In this document: positions 38,108 to 46,489 of the stretch, piece after piece
Position numbering within the stretch: the stretch's first letter is position 1
Layout: every line of letters begins with the position of its first letter
Source: Geodermatophilus obscurus
GTDB lineage: Bacteria > Actinomycetota > Actinomycetes > Mycobacteriales > Geodermatophilaceae
Reading direction: 5' to 3'
DNA length: 64,000 nucleotides
Assembly: GCF_900115395.1 (NCBI RefSeq)
Contig: NZ_FOWE01000001.1
Span: 310,001 to 374,000 of the forward strand
Made by a program: the position numbers and the translations under genes
Notes under the pieces: model-generated
The model's input: only the letters and a program-made list of their open reading frames with translations
Databases searched by the model: none
Told to the model about the DNA's origin: nothing

Positions 38108-39687
38108 GCGGTCCCGGCCAGCTGCAGCAGGACGGCCTCGTCCGGCCGCAGCACCAGCTCCGACAGGGACACGCGGCCGGGAGCCCCGGCGGCGGGGTCG
38201 GTGGACAGCAGGACCGAGGCCTCGGCGTCGGGCAGGCCGCGGAGCTGCAGGCCCCGGGGTCCGGAGGCGAGGTTGACGGCGGCCAGCAGCCGCCCGGACC
38301 CGCCGGTGCGCAGCCAGGCGAGCACGTCGGGACCGGCGTCGAGGAACCGCTGGTCCCCGCTCTGCAGCGTCTCCGAGCCCGCCCGCAGGGCGCCCAGGCG
38401 GCGCACCAGGGACAGCGTCGAGGCGGGGTCGGCGGCCTGGCGCTCGGCGCACAGCTCCTCGGCGTCGCGGACCAGGGGCAGCCACGGTGTCCCCGTGGTG
38501 AAGCCGGCGCCGGGGCCGGCCACCGAGGGCGGTCGCCAGGGGAGCGGCGCCCGCTCGGGGTCGCGGCCGTCGACGTCGACGACCCGGTCGGGCGGGATCT
38601 CCGCGTCGGGCAGCCCCAGCTCGTCGCCCTGGTAGAGGAACGGCGTGCCGCGCAGCGCGGTCAGCAGCAGGGCGGCGGCGCGGGCACGGGCCGGCCCGGA
38701 GCCGCGGCCGTCGTCGTAGCGGGTGGCGATGCGCGAGTGGTCGTGGTTGCCGAGGAACCACGCCGGCCACGCGTCGGGCTCGGCGAGGTCCTCGAACTCC
38801 TCGACGACGCGGCGGAACGCGGCGGCGTCCCACGGCAGGTGCAGGAACACGAAGTTGTGGGCCATGTGCAGCTGGTCGCCGCCGGCGAGGTAGTCGACGA
38901 CGCGGCGCTGGTCGAGCAGGTAGACCTCGCCGACGAGCACGCGGTCCGGGTACTCGTCCGCGACCCGGCGGATGCGGCGCAGCCTCTCGTGCGCGACCGG
39001 CTCCCAGTCCTGGTCGTGGCGCCGGTCGGATCCCGCGTTGGCGCGCAGCAGCGGGTCCTTGCCCAGGCGCTGCAGCGCGTCGACCCGCAGGCCGTCGACG
39101 CCGCGGTCGAACCAGAAGCGGACGACGTCGTACATGGCCGCCTCGACGTCGGGGTTCTCCCAGTTCAGGTCGGGCTGCTGCGGCGTGTAGGAGTGCAGGT
39201 ACCACTGGCCGGTGGCCTCGTCGTGGGTCCAGGCCGGGCCGACCGCGGCGAACTCCGACCGCCAGTCGTTGGGCGGCCCGCCGTCCGGTGCGCCGTCCCG
39301 CCAGACGTACCAGTCGCGCCTCGGGTCCGCCCGCGACGACCGCGACGCCAGGAACCACGGGTGCCGGTCGGAGGAGTGGTTGGGCACCCAGTCCAGCAGC
39401 ACGCGGATGCCGCGCCCGTGGCAGTCGGCGATCAGCCCGTCCAGCTCGTCGAGGGTGCCGAACAGCGGGTCGACGTCGCAGTAGTCGGCGACGTCGTAGC
39501 CGAAGTCGGCCATCGGCGAGGGGAACACCGGCGACAGCCACACGGCCTGCACGTGCAGCGCGCTCAGGTGGTCGAGGTGGGTCCGCAGGCCGCGGAGGTC
39601 GCCGACGCCGTCACCGTCCCCGTCGGCGAACGACCGGGGGTAGACCTGGTAGACCGTGCCGCGCTGCCACCACGGGGGCGAGCTCAT
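38095..39687 (-). CDS. GH13 alpha-glucosidase / oligo-1,6-glucosidase-like
   Basis: 530 residues. Starts PPWWQRGTVYQVYPRSFADG and has the GH13 regions DWVPNHSSD, nucleophile Asp in DGLRVDALQRLGKD, acid/base Glu in VLVGEVYLLD and transition-state Asp in FLGNHDHSRIATR. Intracellular (no signal peptide). The family cleaves alpha-1,4/1,6-glucosides such as maltose, isomaltose, or trehalose-related sugars; specificity is not clear from sequence. ATG 39687; divergent from the NDH-2-like gene. Confidence 0.88.
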   Translation of the reverse strand: MSSPPWWQRGTVYQVYPRSFADGDGDGVGDLRGLRTHLDHLSALHVQAVWLSPVFPSPMADFGYDVADYCDVDPLFGTLDELDGLIADCHGRGIRVLLDWVPNHSSDRHPWFLASRSSRADPRRDWYVWRDGAPDGGPPNDWRSEFAAVGPAWTHDEATGQWYLHSYTPQQPDLNWENPDVEAAMYDVVRFWFDRGVDGLRVDALQRLGKDPLLRANAGSDRRHDQDWEPVAHERLRRIRRVADEYPDRVLVGEVYLLDQRRVVDYLAGGDQLHMAHNFVFLHLPWDAAAFRRVVEEFEDLAEPDAWPAWFLGNHDHSRIATRYDDGRGSGPARARAAALLLTALRGTPFLYQGDELGLPDAEIPPDRVVDVDGRDPERAPLPWRPPSVAGPGAGFTTGTPWLPLVRDAEELCAERQAADPASTLSLVRRLGALRAGSETLQSGDQRFLDAGPDVLAWLRTGGSGRLLAAVNLASGPRGLQLRGLPDAEASVLLSTDPAAGAPGRVSLSELVLRPDEAVLLQLAGTAQDS

Positions 39688-39724
39688 GCGCCGAGCGTAT
39701 GGGTGCCGGGCCCGCTGGGCGGGA

Positions 39725-39742
39725 CGGTCATCCGACTGATCC
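39725..39742 (+). promoter_or_regulatory. weak copy of shared dyad motif, copy e (NDH-2-like gene)
   Basis: CGGTCATCCGACTGATCC, three mismatches to the consensus in the second half, 31 bp before the ATG at 39774. Same orientation relative to the gene as the other copies. Confidence 0.35.
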
Positions 39743-39773
39743 GGCGCTGCCCGGCCGGTGGCAGCATCCCGGC

Positions 39774-41183
39774 ATGACCGGCTCGCCGCGCCGCCGCATC
39801 CCGTTCCCGAGGGCGCGGGAGGGCGCCGCAGGCCCGTCCGGGCGGCCGCCCCGGGTGGTGGTCGTCGGCGGCGGGTTCGCCGGCTTCCACGCCCTGCGCT
39901 ACCTGCAGCGGCACCTCCCGCGCGGCGCCGCGGAGCTCGTGCTGGTCTCCCCGAACGACTACCTGCTCTACAGCCCGCTGCTGCCGGAGGTGGCCACGGG
40001 CGTCGTCGAGGCCCGGCACATCGCGGTGTCCCTGCGGCGCACCCTGCCACGGGTGCGGCTGGTCCTGGGCCGCGTCTCCGACGTCGACCTGACCGGGCAC
40101 CGGATCACCGTGCAGCGGGCCGACCTGGTGCAGCGGCTGGACTGGGACCAGCTGCTCCTCGTCCCCGGGTCGATCACCCGGCAGTTCGACATCCCCGGCG
40201 TCCCCGAGCACGCCCGCGGCCTGAAGACGCTGGTGGAGGCCGTCTACCTGCGCGACCACCTGCTCGAGCAGCTCGACCTCGCCGACGCCCAGCCCGACAC
40301 CGAGGAGGGGCGGGCGGCGCGCGCGGAGATGCTCACGGTCGTCGCCGTGGGTGCCGGCTACACCGGCACCGAGTTCGTCGCCCAGGCCCAGCGGTGGCTG
40401 ACCCGCATCGAGCGGCGCTGGGACCGCACCCGCGCCCGGGACGTGCGGTGGGTGCTGGTCGACGTCGCCCCGGCCGTCCTCCCCGAGCTCGGCCCGCGGC
40501 TCGGCGAGCACGCGCTGCGGGTGCTCCGCGACCGCGGCGTCGACGTCCGCCTGCGCACCAGCGTCGCCTCGGCCGAGGACACGCGCGTCGTCCTCACCGA
40601 CGGGACCACGGTCGCCACCCGGACCCTGGTCTGGGGTGCCGGGGTGGTGGCCAGTCCCCTGGTGATGGGGCTGGGGCTGCCGACCCGCCGCGGCCGGCTG
40701 GTCACCGATCCCGACCTGTCGGTCCCCGGCGCCGACGGCCTGTGGGCGGCCGGCGACGCCGCGGCCGTGCCCGACCTGGCCGTGGACCCGGCCGGTGACG
40801 GGCAGCGGCCCGACACCCAGCCCACCGCGCAGCACGCGCAACGGCAGGGCGTGGCACTGGGCCGCAACGTCGCGGCCGCGCTCGGCCACGGCACCGCCCG
40901 CCCCTACCGGCACCCCGACCTCGGACTGGTCGCCGACCTCGGCGGGCTGGACGCCGTCGCCCGTCCGCTGGGCCTGCCGCTGACCGGCCCGGTGGCCAAG
41001 GTGGTCGCCCGGGGCTACCACCTCTACGCGCTGCCGGCGATGTCCAACCGGATCCGGGTGGCCCTCGACTGGGCGTTCCAGACGCTGCTCCCGCCCGACG
41101 ACACGCAGCTGTCGGTGGTGCGCGAGGAGGACGCCCGCCTGGCCACCGCCCAGGCCACCGCCATCTACCGCTCGACGGCGTAG
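39774..41183 (+). CDS. NAD(P)/FAD-dependent oxidoreductase, type II NADH dehydrogenase-like
   Basis: 469 residues. Two Rossmann folds: VVVVGGGFAGFHALRYL (FAD) and VVAVGAGYTGTEFVAQ (NAD), then the family's DGLWAAGDAAAVPD and PTAQHAQRQG. C-terminal amphipathic region (SNRIRVALDWAFQTLLPPD) typical of monotopic NDH-2 enzymes attached to the membrane. Would transfer electrons from NADH to quinone without pumping. ATG 39774; head to head with the glucosidase gene. Confidence 0.85.
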   Translation: MTGSPRRRIPFPRAREGAAGPSGRPPRVVVVGGGFAGFHALRYLQRHLPRGAAELVLVSPNDYLLYSPLLPEVATGVVEARHIAVSLRRTLPRVRLVLGRVSDVDLTGHRITVQRADLVQRLDWDQLLLVPGSITRQFDIPGVPEHARGLKTLVEAVYLRDHLLEQLDLADAQPDTEEGRAARAEMLTVVAVGAGYTGTEFVAQAQRWLTRIERRWDRTRARDVRWVLVDVAPAVLPELGPRLGEHALRVLRDRGVDVRLRTSVASAEDTRVVLTDGTTVATRTLVWGAGVVASPLVMGLGLPTRRGRLVTDPDLSVPGADGLWAAGDAAAVPDLAVDPAGDGQRPDTQPTAQHAQRQGVALGRNVAAALGHGTARPYRHPDLGLVADLGGLDAVARPLGLPLTGPVAKVVARGYHLYALPAMSNRIRVALDWAFQTLLPPDDTQLSVVREEDARLATAQATAIYRSTA

Positions 41184-41202
41184 CCGGGGCAGTGCGCCCG
41201 GG

Positions 41203-41397
41203 TCAGCCCTGGCCGGCCATGCGCCGGACCGTGCCGACCACGTACACCACGGACAGCACGAAGAAGACCCCGCCGACCACCGCCTGCACCTGGTCGGCGT
41301 CGACCCGGGAGCGCCTGGCGATCGGTCCGGCGACGGCGTCGGCCAGCTTCGCCCGCCACCCCTGCAGTCCGGCCTTGCCGAGGGAGACGACGTCCAT
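41203..41397 (-). CDS. 64-residue small membrane protein
   Basis: MDVVSLGKAGLQGWRAKLAD and a single hydrophobic helix VVGGVFFVLSVVYVVGTV followed by a short basic tail. ATG 41397. Convergent with the NDH-2-like gene (19 bp). No recognised family. Confidence 0.55.
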   Translation of the reverse strand: MDVVSLGKAGLQGWRAKLADAVAGPIARRSRVDADQVQAVVGGVFFVLSVVYVVGTVRRMAGQG

Positions 41398-41511
41398 GGC
41401 CGGCAGGTACCCACCCACGCCGGACCTAGGCCACCGGGCCGGGGAGCCCGGTCGCGCGACCGGGCGGTCCCCCGCAGGATCGTCCCGGCGGAACCGGTGG
41501 AGGGGAGCGGG

Positions 41512-42237
41512 ATGGCGGTCAGCGAGGTCGACCTGCGGCGGCGGTGGTCCGCCGGGCAGCCGTGCCACGGCGTGTGGAGCGTGCTCCCGGGCGCGGTGAC
41601 CGGCGAGGTGCTGGCGCGGACCGGCGCCGACTACGTCGTCGTCGACCTGCAGCACGGCGCCACCGCCGAGGCCGACCTGCCGGGCGTCACCGCGGCGGTC
41701 ACCGCGGCGGGTGCGGTGCCGCTCGTCCGCACCCGGAGCCCGGCCTTCGCCGACGTCGGCCGCCCGCTCGACCTGGGCGCCCGCGGGGTGGTCGTGCCCA
41801 ACGTCCGCGACGCCGGGCACGCCCGGGAGGTGGTCGCCGCCTGCCGGTACGCCCCGTCCGGCGGACGGTCCGTCGGACGGCTCTCCGGCGGGGCCGACGA
41901 GCCCCTGGTGGTCCTCATGGTGGAGTCCGCGACCGCGCTCGACGACCTCGACGCCGTCCTCGCGGTCGAGGGCCTGGACGGCGTGTACGTCGGTCCCGGT
42001 GACCTCTCCCTGTCCCTGGGGCTGACCGGGGAGGAGCACCGCACGGAGCTGCGCCGGGTGCTGTCCTCGATCGTCGCCCGGGCCGTCGCCGCCGGCGTGC
42101 CCGTGGGGGTCCACGCCCACACCGGGCAGGAGGCCAGCGGGTACGCCGAGGAGGGCGCGACGATCGTCACGGTCGCCGTCGACGCCGTCGCCCTCGGCGG
42201 GGCGATCACGCACTCCCTCGGCGTCGCCCGCGGCTGA
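41512..42237 (+). CDS. HpcH/HpaI aldolase family protein
   Basis: 241 residues, class II pyruvate aldolase fold. GVWSVLPGAVTGEVLARTGADYVVVDLQHG, RGVVVPNVRD, VLMVESATALDDLDAVLAVEGLDGVYVGPGDLSLSLG and the C-terminal VGVHAHTG region match 2-keto-3-deoxyaldarate/4-hydroxy-2-oxoheptanedioate aldolases. ATG 41512 follows GGAGGGGAG. Stands without other aromatic-catabolism genes; convergent with the AlkD-like gene, one base apart. Confidence 0.88.
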   Translation: MAVSEVDLRRRWSAGQPCHGVWSVLPGAVTGEVLARTGADYVVVDLQHGATAEADLPGVTAAVTAAGAVPLVRTRSPAFADVGRPLDLGARGVVVPNVRDAGHAREVVAACRYAPSGGRSVGRLSGGADEPLVVLMVESATALDDLDAVLAVEGLDGVYVGPGDLSLSLGLTGEEHRTELRRVLSSIVARAVAAGVPVGVHAHTGQEASGYAEEGATIVTVAVDAVALGGAITHSLGVARG

Positions 42238-42238
42238 G

Positions 42239-42967
42239 TCACCTGCGCGCGGGGCCGCCCCGTGCGGCGCCGCCGACGAACCGTGCCCGGTCGCCCGGGG
42301 GGAGCTTGGCCGACGCGGTCCGCACCGCGGCGCGCGGCATCCGGCCGGCGTGCTCGTCGAGGAACGCCGCCACCGCGCCCGGGGCGCGCCCGCCGGCGTG
42401 CTCCAGCAGGATGCCGACCGCCTTGTGGACCAGCGGGTCGGGGTCGGCGGCCAGGCGCGCGGCGAGGGGGAAGACCTCGGCGAGGTGCTGGTCGTCGCCC
42501 CAGCGCACGAAGGCCAGGGGGGCGGTGACGGCGGTCCGCCGCCGCAGGGGGTCGCCGGCGGCGGCCAGCTCGTGCAGCGGCGTGACCGGGCGGGTGAGCA
42601 GGGCGCCGCCGACGACGCTGGGCGCCGCCCGGTCGACCATGTCCCAGGTGGTGATCCGGTCGTGGTGACCGAGGTAGAGGTCGCACAGCCGCTGCTTCCC
42701 GGCGTCGCCGGTGCGTCGGTCGCGGGCCCGCAGGTCGAGGAGGCACAGCGCGCCGAGGCGGACCTCGTAGAGCGGGCTCGCGAAGAGCCGCCCGACCTCC
42801 TCCAGCGGCATGGCCCGCGCCGCGCGGGCGGCGGCGAAGACGTCCCGCATGCGCATGCCGATCGCCCCGTCGCCCGGCGCGAGCCGCCGCCGGATCACCG
42901 GCAGCTCCTCGGGTGCCCGGAGGTCGTGCAGCGTGGCCACGAACCCCTCGGCCGTCGGTGCGGTCAC
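42239..42967 (-). CDS. DNA alkylation repair protein, AlkD-like HEAT-repeat
   Basis: 242 residues of HEAT-like helices. FASPLYEVRLGALCLLDLRARD, TWDMVDRAAPSVVGG and DPDPLVHKAVGILLEHAG correspond to AlkD/AlkC glycosylase motifs, including the Trp-Asp pair. It would excise positively charged alkylated purines. GTG start. Separated from the sigma-factor gene by 76 bp. Confidence 0.82.
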   Translation of the reverse strand: MTAPTAEGFVATLHDLRAPEELPVIRRRLAPGDGAIGMRMRDVFAAARAARAMPLEEVGRLFASPLYEVRLGALCLLDLRARDRRTGDAGKQRLCDLYLGHHDRITTWDMVDRAAPSVVGGALLTRPVTPLHELAAAGDPLRRRTAVTAPLAFVRWGDDQHLAEVFPLAARLAADPDPLVHKAVGILLEHAGGRAPGAVAAFLDEHAGRMPRAAVRTASAKLPPGDRARFVGGAARGGPARR

Positions 42968-43043
42968 GGCGGTCCTCCTCGTCCGTCCCGGGCCGGTGGG
43001 AGGGGAGACGGTCGCCGCCGCCCGTCCTCATCGGTGCGGCGGC

Positions 43044-44933
43044 TCAGCCCGGCGGCCCCTGGCCGTAGTCACCGAAGGGCTGCGCGGCGGCCGGGGCGAC
43101 CGCGGTCTCGGCGAGCAGCCGGCCGTCGCCGGCCCGGGTCACCACGGTCGCCGCGTCGTCCGGCAGGGAGGCGACGACGCCGCCGTCGGTCAGGGGCAGG
43201 GTGCCCAGGAGCCGCCCGGAGCCGTCGACGACCTCCGCCGACGTCGCCTCCGCCGGCGCGGTGACGACCAGCCACCGGTCCTCGCCCCGCCCGCCCTCCG
43301 GCACCGGCAGCGCGCACACCCGGGCCACGGTCAGCCCCCTGGGGTCGGCGGTGCCGGGCGGGGTCTGGGTGCCGCACGCCGCCGCGCCGCCGCCGCTGCC
43401 CACCCAGGTGGTGAGCACCAGGCCCCCGCCGGGGCTCTGCGCCACCGCGACGACGACCGAGCCCGGGCGGCCGGCCGCCGGCAGCGGCGCCGACCAGAGC
43501 AGCGCCGGCTCCAGGCTCGCCGGCTCGGCGGCCAGGGGCACCGCGACGGACCGCAGCGCGGTGGCCACGAGCCGCTCGTCGGGCGGTGCCGCCGCCGGCC
43601 GCAGCGGCACCGGAGCCGGCAGCGCTGCCCTGCCGTCGCGCCCGGCCCCGGGCCAGTCCACGCCCGCGCGGTGCACCGTCCGGCCCTCCCGCAGCACCCG
43701 GACGCTGACCCCGGTGCCGTCCGGCGTCGTCCGCACGCCGACCACCGCCACGCCGTCGACGGTGGCCGCCTCCTCGTAGGTGCGCCCGACCGTGCCGCGC
43801 GGGCCGACGACCAGCCGGGGCGAGGCCTCGACCCGGTCGCCGCGTGCGGCGACGACCACCAGCGTCGCCGGCCCCGGGCCGCCGAGCACCAGCGACAGCG
43901 GGCGGTCCCGGCCCAGCCCGCGCGGCAGGCGCACCTGCAGGTCGGCGGCCGCCGCGCCGGTCGGACCGGTCAGCCACACGCCGCGGAAGTCGTCGTCGAC
44001 CCGCCCGACCACGAGCGCCACCCGCCCGTCCGGGGTGTCGGTGGCCAGCACGACCTCGCGCTCGTCGGGCGGCGGCGCCTCCTGCGCGCCCCAGCCGGCC
44101 CGCCGGACGGCGTCGAGGAACGCCACGTCACCGGCGAGGGAGCCGCGCGGCGGCCCCACGAGGACGGCGGCCCGGGGCAGCGGCGGTGCCGGCGCCGCCG
44201 TCACTCGCGCGGCCTGCGCGGTCGGCGGCGGATCGGGCAGGGCGCGGGTCAGGGGGACGGCGACCGCCACCACGGCCGCGGCGGCCACCAGCGAGATCGC
44301 CACCCGCCGGGCGTCGCGGCGCACCCGGGACCGCACGTCGTCGGCGGCCTCCGCGGCGTCCAGCCGCCACCGGCCCGGGGCCCCGGCCAGCGCCGTCAGC
44401 GCCCGGTGCAGCCGCTCGTCGGGGTCGTCCGCCGGGCTCCCGTCCCGCCGGAAGGGGCCGTCGTGGGCGTCGAGGACGGCGAGCAGCGCGGCACGGCCGC
44501 GGTCGACCGCGGCGCGCGCGGTGTCCTCCGGGACGCCCAGCAGTGACGCCGACTCCCCGGCCGGGCGGAGCTCGTACCAGCGCAGCACCGTGGCGGCGCG
44601 GGTGGGCGGGTCGAGGCCGCGCAGCGCGTCGGCGACGGCAGGGGAGGTGGCCGGGGGCGGGGCGGACGGGTCGGGCAGGTCCTCGACCACCTGCGCGGCG
44701 CGGCGCCGGGCCGCCCGGCCCGACGCGCCGCGGACGAGGAGCCGCTGCACGGCCGGGGCGGGGTCCCCGGAGCCGACGAGGCGCCGCCACCGCCGCCGGG
44801 CGCGGGCGAGGGTGCGCTGCACGAGGTCCTCGGCCGGGCCGCGGTCGCCGGTCAGCAGCAGCGCGGTGGACAGCAGGGCGGCGCGCCGCCCGGCGACGAA
44901 CCGCCGGAACGACTCCTCGCGCTCGCCGCTCAT
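43044..44933 (-). CDS. ECF sigma factor (SigE-family-like) fused to membrane-anchored extracytoplasmic domain
   Basis: 629 residues. Region 2-like segment at about 8-75 (ALLSTALLLTGDRGPAEDLVQ) and region 4-like segment at about 98-155 (LRGLDPPTRAATVLRWYEL... LLGVPEDTARAAVDRGRAAL), each resembling SigE-family ECF sigma factors. Then a linker, one transmembrane helix at 210-228 (AISLVAAAAVVAVAVPL) and ~400 residues of beta-rich extracytoplasmic domain. Normally the sigma factor is soluble and the membrane protein separate. ATG 44933 with GGAGGAGG upstream. Could be membrane-tethered and proteolytically released, or a sigma-like remnant serving as an anchor; some usual region-2 residues are replaced (VQRLLVRGASGRAARRR). 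Confidence 0.7.
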   Translation of the reverse strand: MSGEREESFRRFVAGRRAALLSTALLLTGDRGPAEDLVQRTLARARRRWRRLVGSGDPAPAVQRLLVRGASGRAARRRAAQVVEDLPDPSAPPPATSPAVADALRGLDPPTRAATVLRWYELRPAGESASLLGVPEDTARAAVDRGRAALLAVLDAHDGPFRRDGSPADDPDERLHRALTALAGAPGRWRLDAAEAADDVRSRVRRDARRVAISLVAAAAVVAVAVPLTRALPDPPPTAQAARVTAAPAPPLPRAAVLVGPPRGSLAGDVAFLDAVRRAGWGAQEAPPPDEREVVLATDTPDGRVALVVGRVDDDFRGVWLTGPTGAAAADLQVRLPRGLGRDRPLSLVLGGPGPATLVVVAARGDRVEASPRLVVGPRGTVGRTYEEAATVDGVAVVGVRTTPDGTGVSVRVLREGRTVHRAGVDWPGAGRDGRAALPAPVPLRPAAAPPDERLVATALRSVAVPLAAEPASLEPALLWSAPLPAAGRPGSVVVAVAQSPGGGLVLTTWVGSGGGAAACGTQTPPGTADPRGLTVARVCALPVPEGGRGEDRWLVVTAPAEATSAEVVDGSGRLLGTLPLTDGGVVASLPDDAATVVTRAGDGRLLAETAVAPAAAQPFGDYGQGPPG

Positions 44934-45084
44934 CCGACCTCCTCCGGGTCCGTGAGGCGTTCGCCGTCAGCCGGTCCTCCGGTTCTGCGCGGATCCGATC
45001 CCACGGTCCCCGACGTGCCCGCGGCGCGCACCGCGGGGCGCGGGGGGCACCCCGACCGGGCCCGTGGCCCTACGGTGCGGCCGC

Positions 45085-45555
45085 ATGGCGCACCGGTCGA
45101 CGCTCGCGGCGGTCTCCTCGGTCCAGCTGGCCGCCCAGCTGGCCGGCCACCTCGTCGCGCTGCGGCGGCGCCGGCACTTCGACGTCCCGTTCATGACCGG
45201 GAGCCCGGAGCACCTCGTGCGGGACTGGTTGTGGTTCGGCACCGCCTACAGCGCGCCTCCGTACCTGCTGGTGCCGCAGCTGTGGGCGACCGCCCGGCTG
45301 CTCCGCGGGTCCGACGCCGGGTCCGACGCCGGGTCCGACGACCGGGCCCGCTGGGTGCTGCGGTGGCTGGGCACCGGCCTGTCGCTGGGCTACCCGAGCG
45401 AGCGGTGGACCCGTGCCCGGCTCTCGCCCGGTGGCCTCGACCCGGTCGAGACGCCGGTCGTGGTGGCCGGCTGGGGCGGCGCGCTCGCCCTGGCCGTCCT
45501 GGCCCGTCGCCGGGCCGTCACCGGGCCGTGGCGTACCAGCCGGCCAGCCGCGTGA
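45085..45555 (+). CDS. hypothetical protein, possibly membrane-associated
   Basis: 156 residues. MAHRSTLAAVSSVQLAAQLAGH, then a region with a few hydrophobic stretches (WLWFGTAYSAPPYLLVPQLWA and VVVAGWGGALALAVLA) and a short GSDAGSDAGSDD repeat. No homology recognised. Its stop overlaps the convergent oleD stop by 38 bp. Confidence 0.5.
   Translation: MAHRSTLAAVSSVQLAAQLAGHLVALRRRRHFDVPFMTGSPEHLVRDWLWFGTAYSAPPYLLVPQLWATARLLRGSDAGSDAGSDDRARWVLRWLGTGLSLGYPSERWTRARLSPGGLDPVETPVVVAGWGGALALAVLARRRAVTGPWRTSRPAA
45307..45340. repeat. 12-bp tandem repeat in hypothetical gene
   Basis: GGGTCCGACGCC, 2.8 copies, in frame (GSDA units). Confidence 0.8.
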
Positions 45556-46489
45556 AGCCCTCGTCGAGGGGCACGTGCGGGCGCCACCGGAGAGCCGCCC
45601 GTGTGCGCCGCTGGTCGAACCAGTGACCGGTGGCGAGCTGCTCGGCGAGGAAGCGGGTGAGCGGCGGGGTGGAGCGCCGCCGGGTCGCCGCCCAGACCGC
45701 CTCCGCGACCGCGCCGGCTCCCCACGCGAGGGGGAACGGCACGCGGCCCCGCGGGCCCCGTACGCCGGCCGCGCGGCACAGGCGGGCGAGCACCTCGGCC
45801 ACCGGGCGCGGCTCGCCGTTGGAGACCACCAGCGCCTCGCCGTGCACCGGACCGCAGGCGTCGACGGCGGCGGTCAGCGCGGTGGCGGCGTTGTCGACGT
45901 AGGTGGTGTCGATCAGCGCCGTCCCCGGCCCGATCAGCGGCAGCCGTCCCGCCCGCGCGCGGTGGACGATGCGGGCGACGAGCTGGGTGTCGCCGGTCCC
46001 CCACACCAGGTGCGGGCGGACCGCCAGCACGGCCAGCGACGCCGAGTCCGCCGCGAGGGCGTCGAGCTCGGCGATCGCCTTCGACCGCGAGTAGTGCCCC
46101 CGCGCCCGCGCGGGGTCGGCCGGATCGGCGGCCGCCCCGGCCAGCGCCGCGCCGGCGTGCGCCACCGACGGGGAGGACACGTGCACCAGCCGCCCGACAC
46201 CGGCGGCCCGGCAGGCCGCCACCACCGCCCGGGTGCCCTCGACGTTGGCGTGCACGTACTCGGCCCAGGGGCCGGTGACGTCCACCTTCGCCGCGAGGTG
46301 CACGACGGCGTCCTGCCTCCGGACCGCGCGCCCGGTGACGGCCGGGTCGGCGACGTCGCCCAGCACCTCCCGGCACGGCAGGCCCGAGGGGCGGCGCTGG
46401 AGCACGGTCACGTCGTCGCCGCGCCCGATGAGCTCCGTGGCGGTGGCCCGGCCGAGCATGCCGCTCGCGCCGGTGACCAGCACCCTCAC
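45518..46489 (-). CDS. oleD: OleD-like NAD(P)-dependent beta-ketoacid reductase
   Basis: 323-residue extended SDR/3-beta-hydroxysteroid-dehydrogenase-like protein: VRVLVTGASGMLGRA nucleotide loop, VHLAAKVDVTG, VHVSSPSV and the catalytic YSRSK. In the olefin pathway it reduces the beta-keto acid formed by OleA to a beta-hydroxy acid. GTG start overlaps the upstream oleBC stop by GTGA. Third and last gene of the cluster. Confidence 0.9.
   Translation of the reverse strand: MRVLVTGASGMLGRATATELIGRGDDVTVLQRRPSGLPCREVLGDVADPAVTGRAVRRQDAVVHLAAKVDVTGPWAEYVHANVEGTRAVVAACRAAGVGRLVHVSSPSVAHAGAALAGAAADPADPARARGHYSRSKAIAELDALAADSASLAVLAVRPHLVWGTGDTQLVARIVHRARAGRLPLIGPGTALIDTTYVDNAATALTAAVDACGPVHGEALVVSNGEPRPVAEVLARLCRAAGVRGPRGRVPFPLAWGAGAVAEAVWAATRRRSTPPLTRFLAEQLATGHWFDQRRTRAALRWRPHVPLDEGFTRLAGWYATAR

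Noticed and set aside
43026-43040. Possible sixth copy of the shared dyad motif upstream of the AlkD-like gene
   Set aside because: Only CATCGGT is shared and the second arm is missing.
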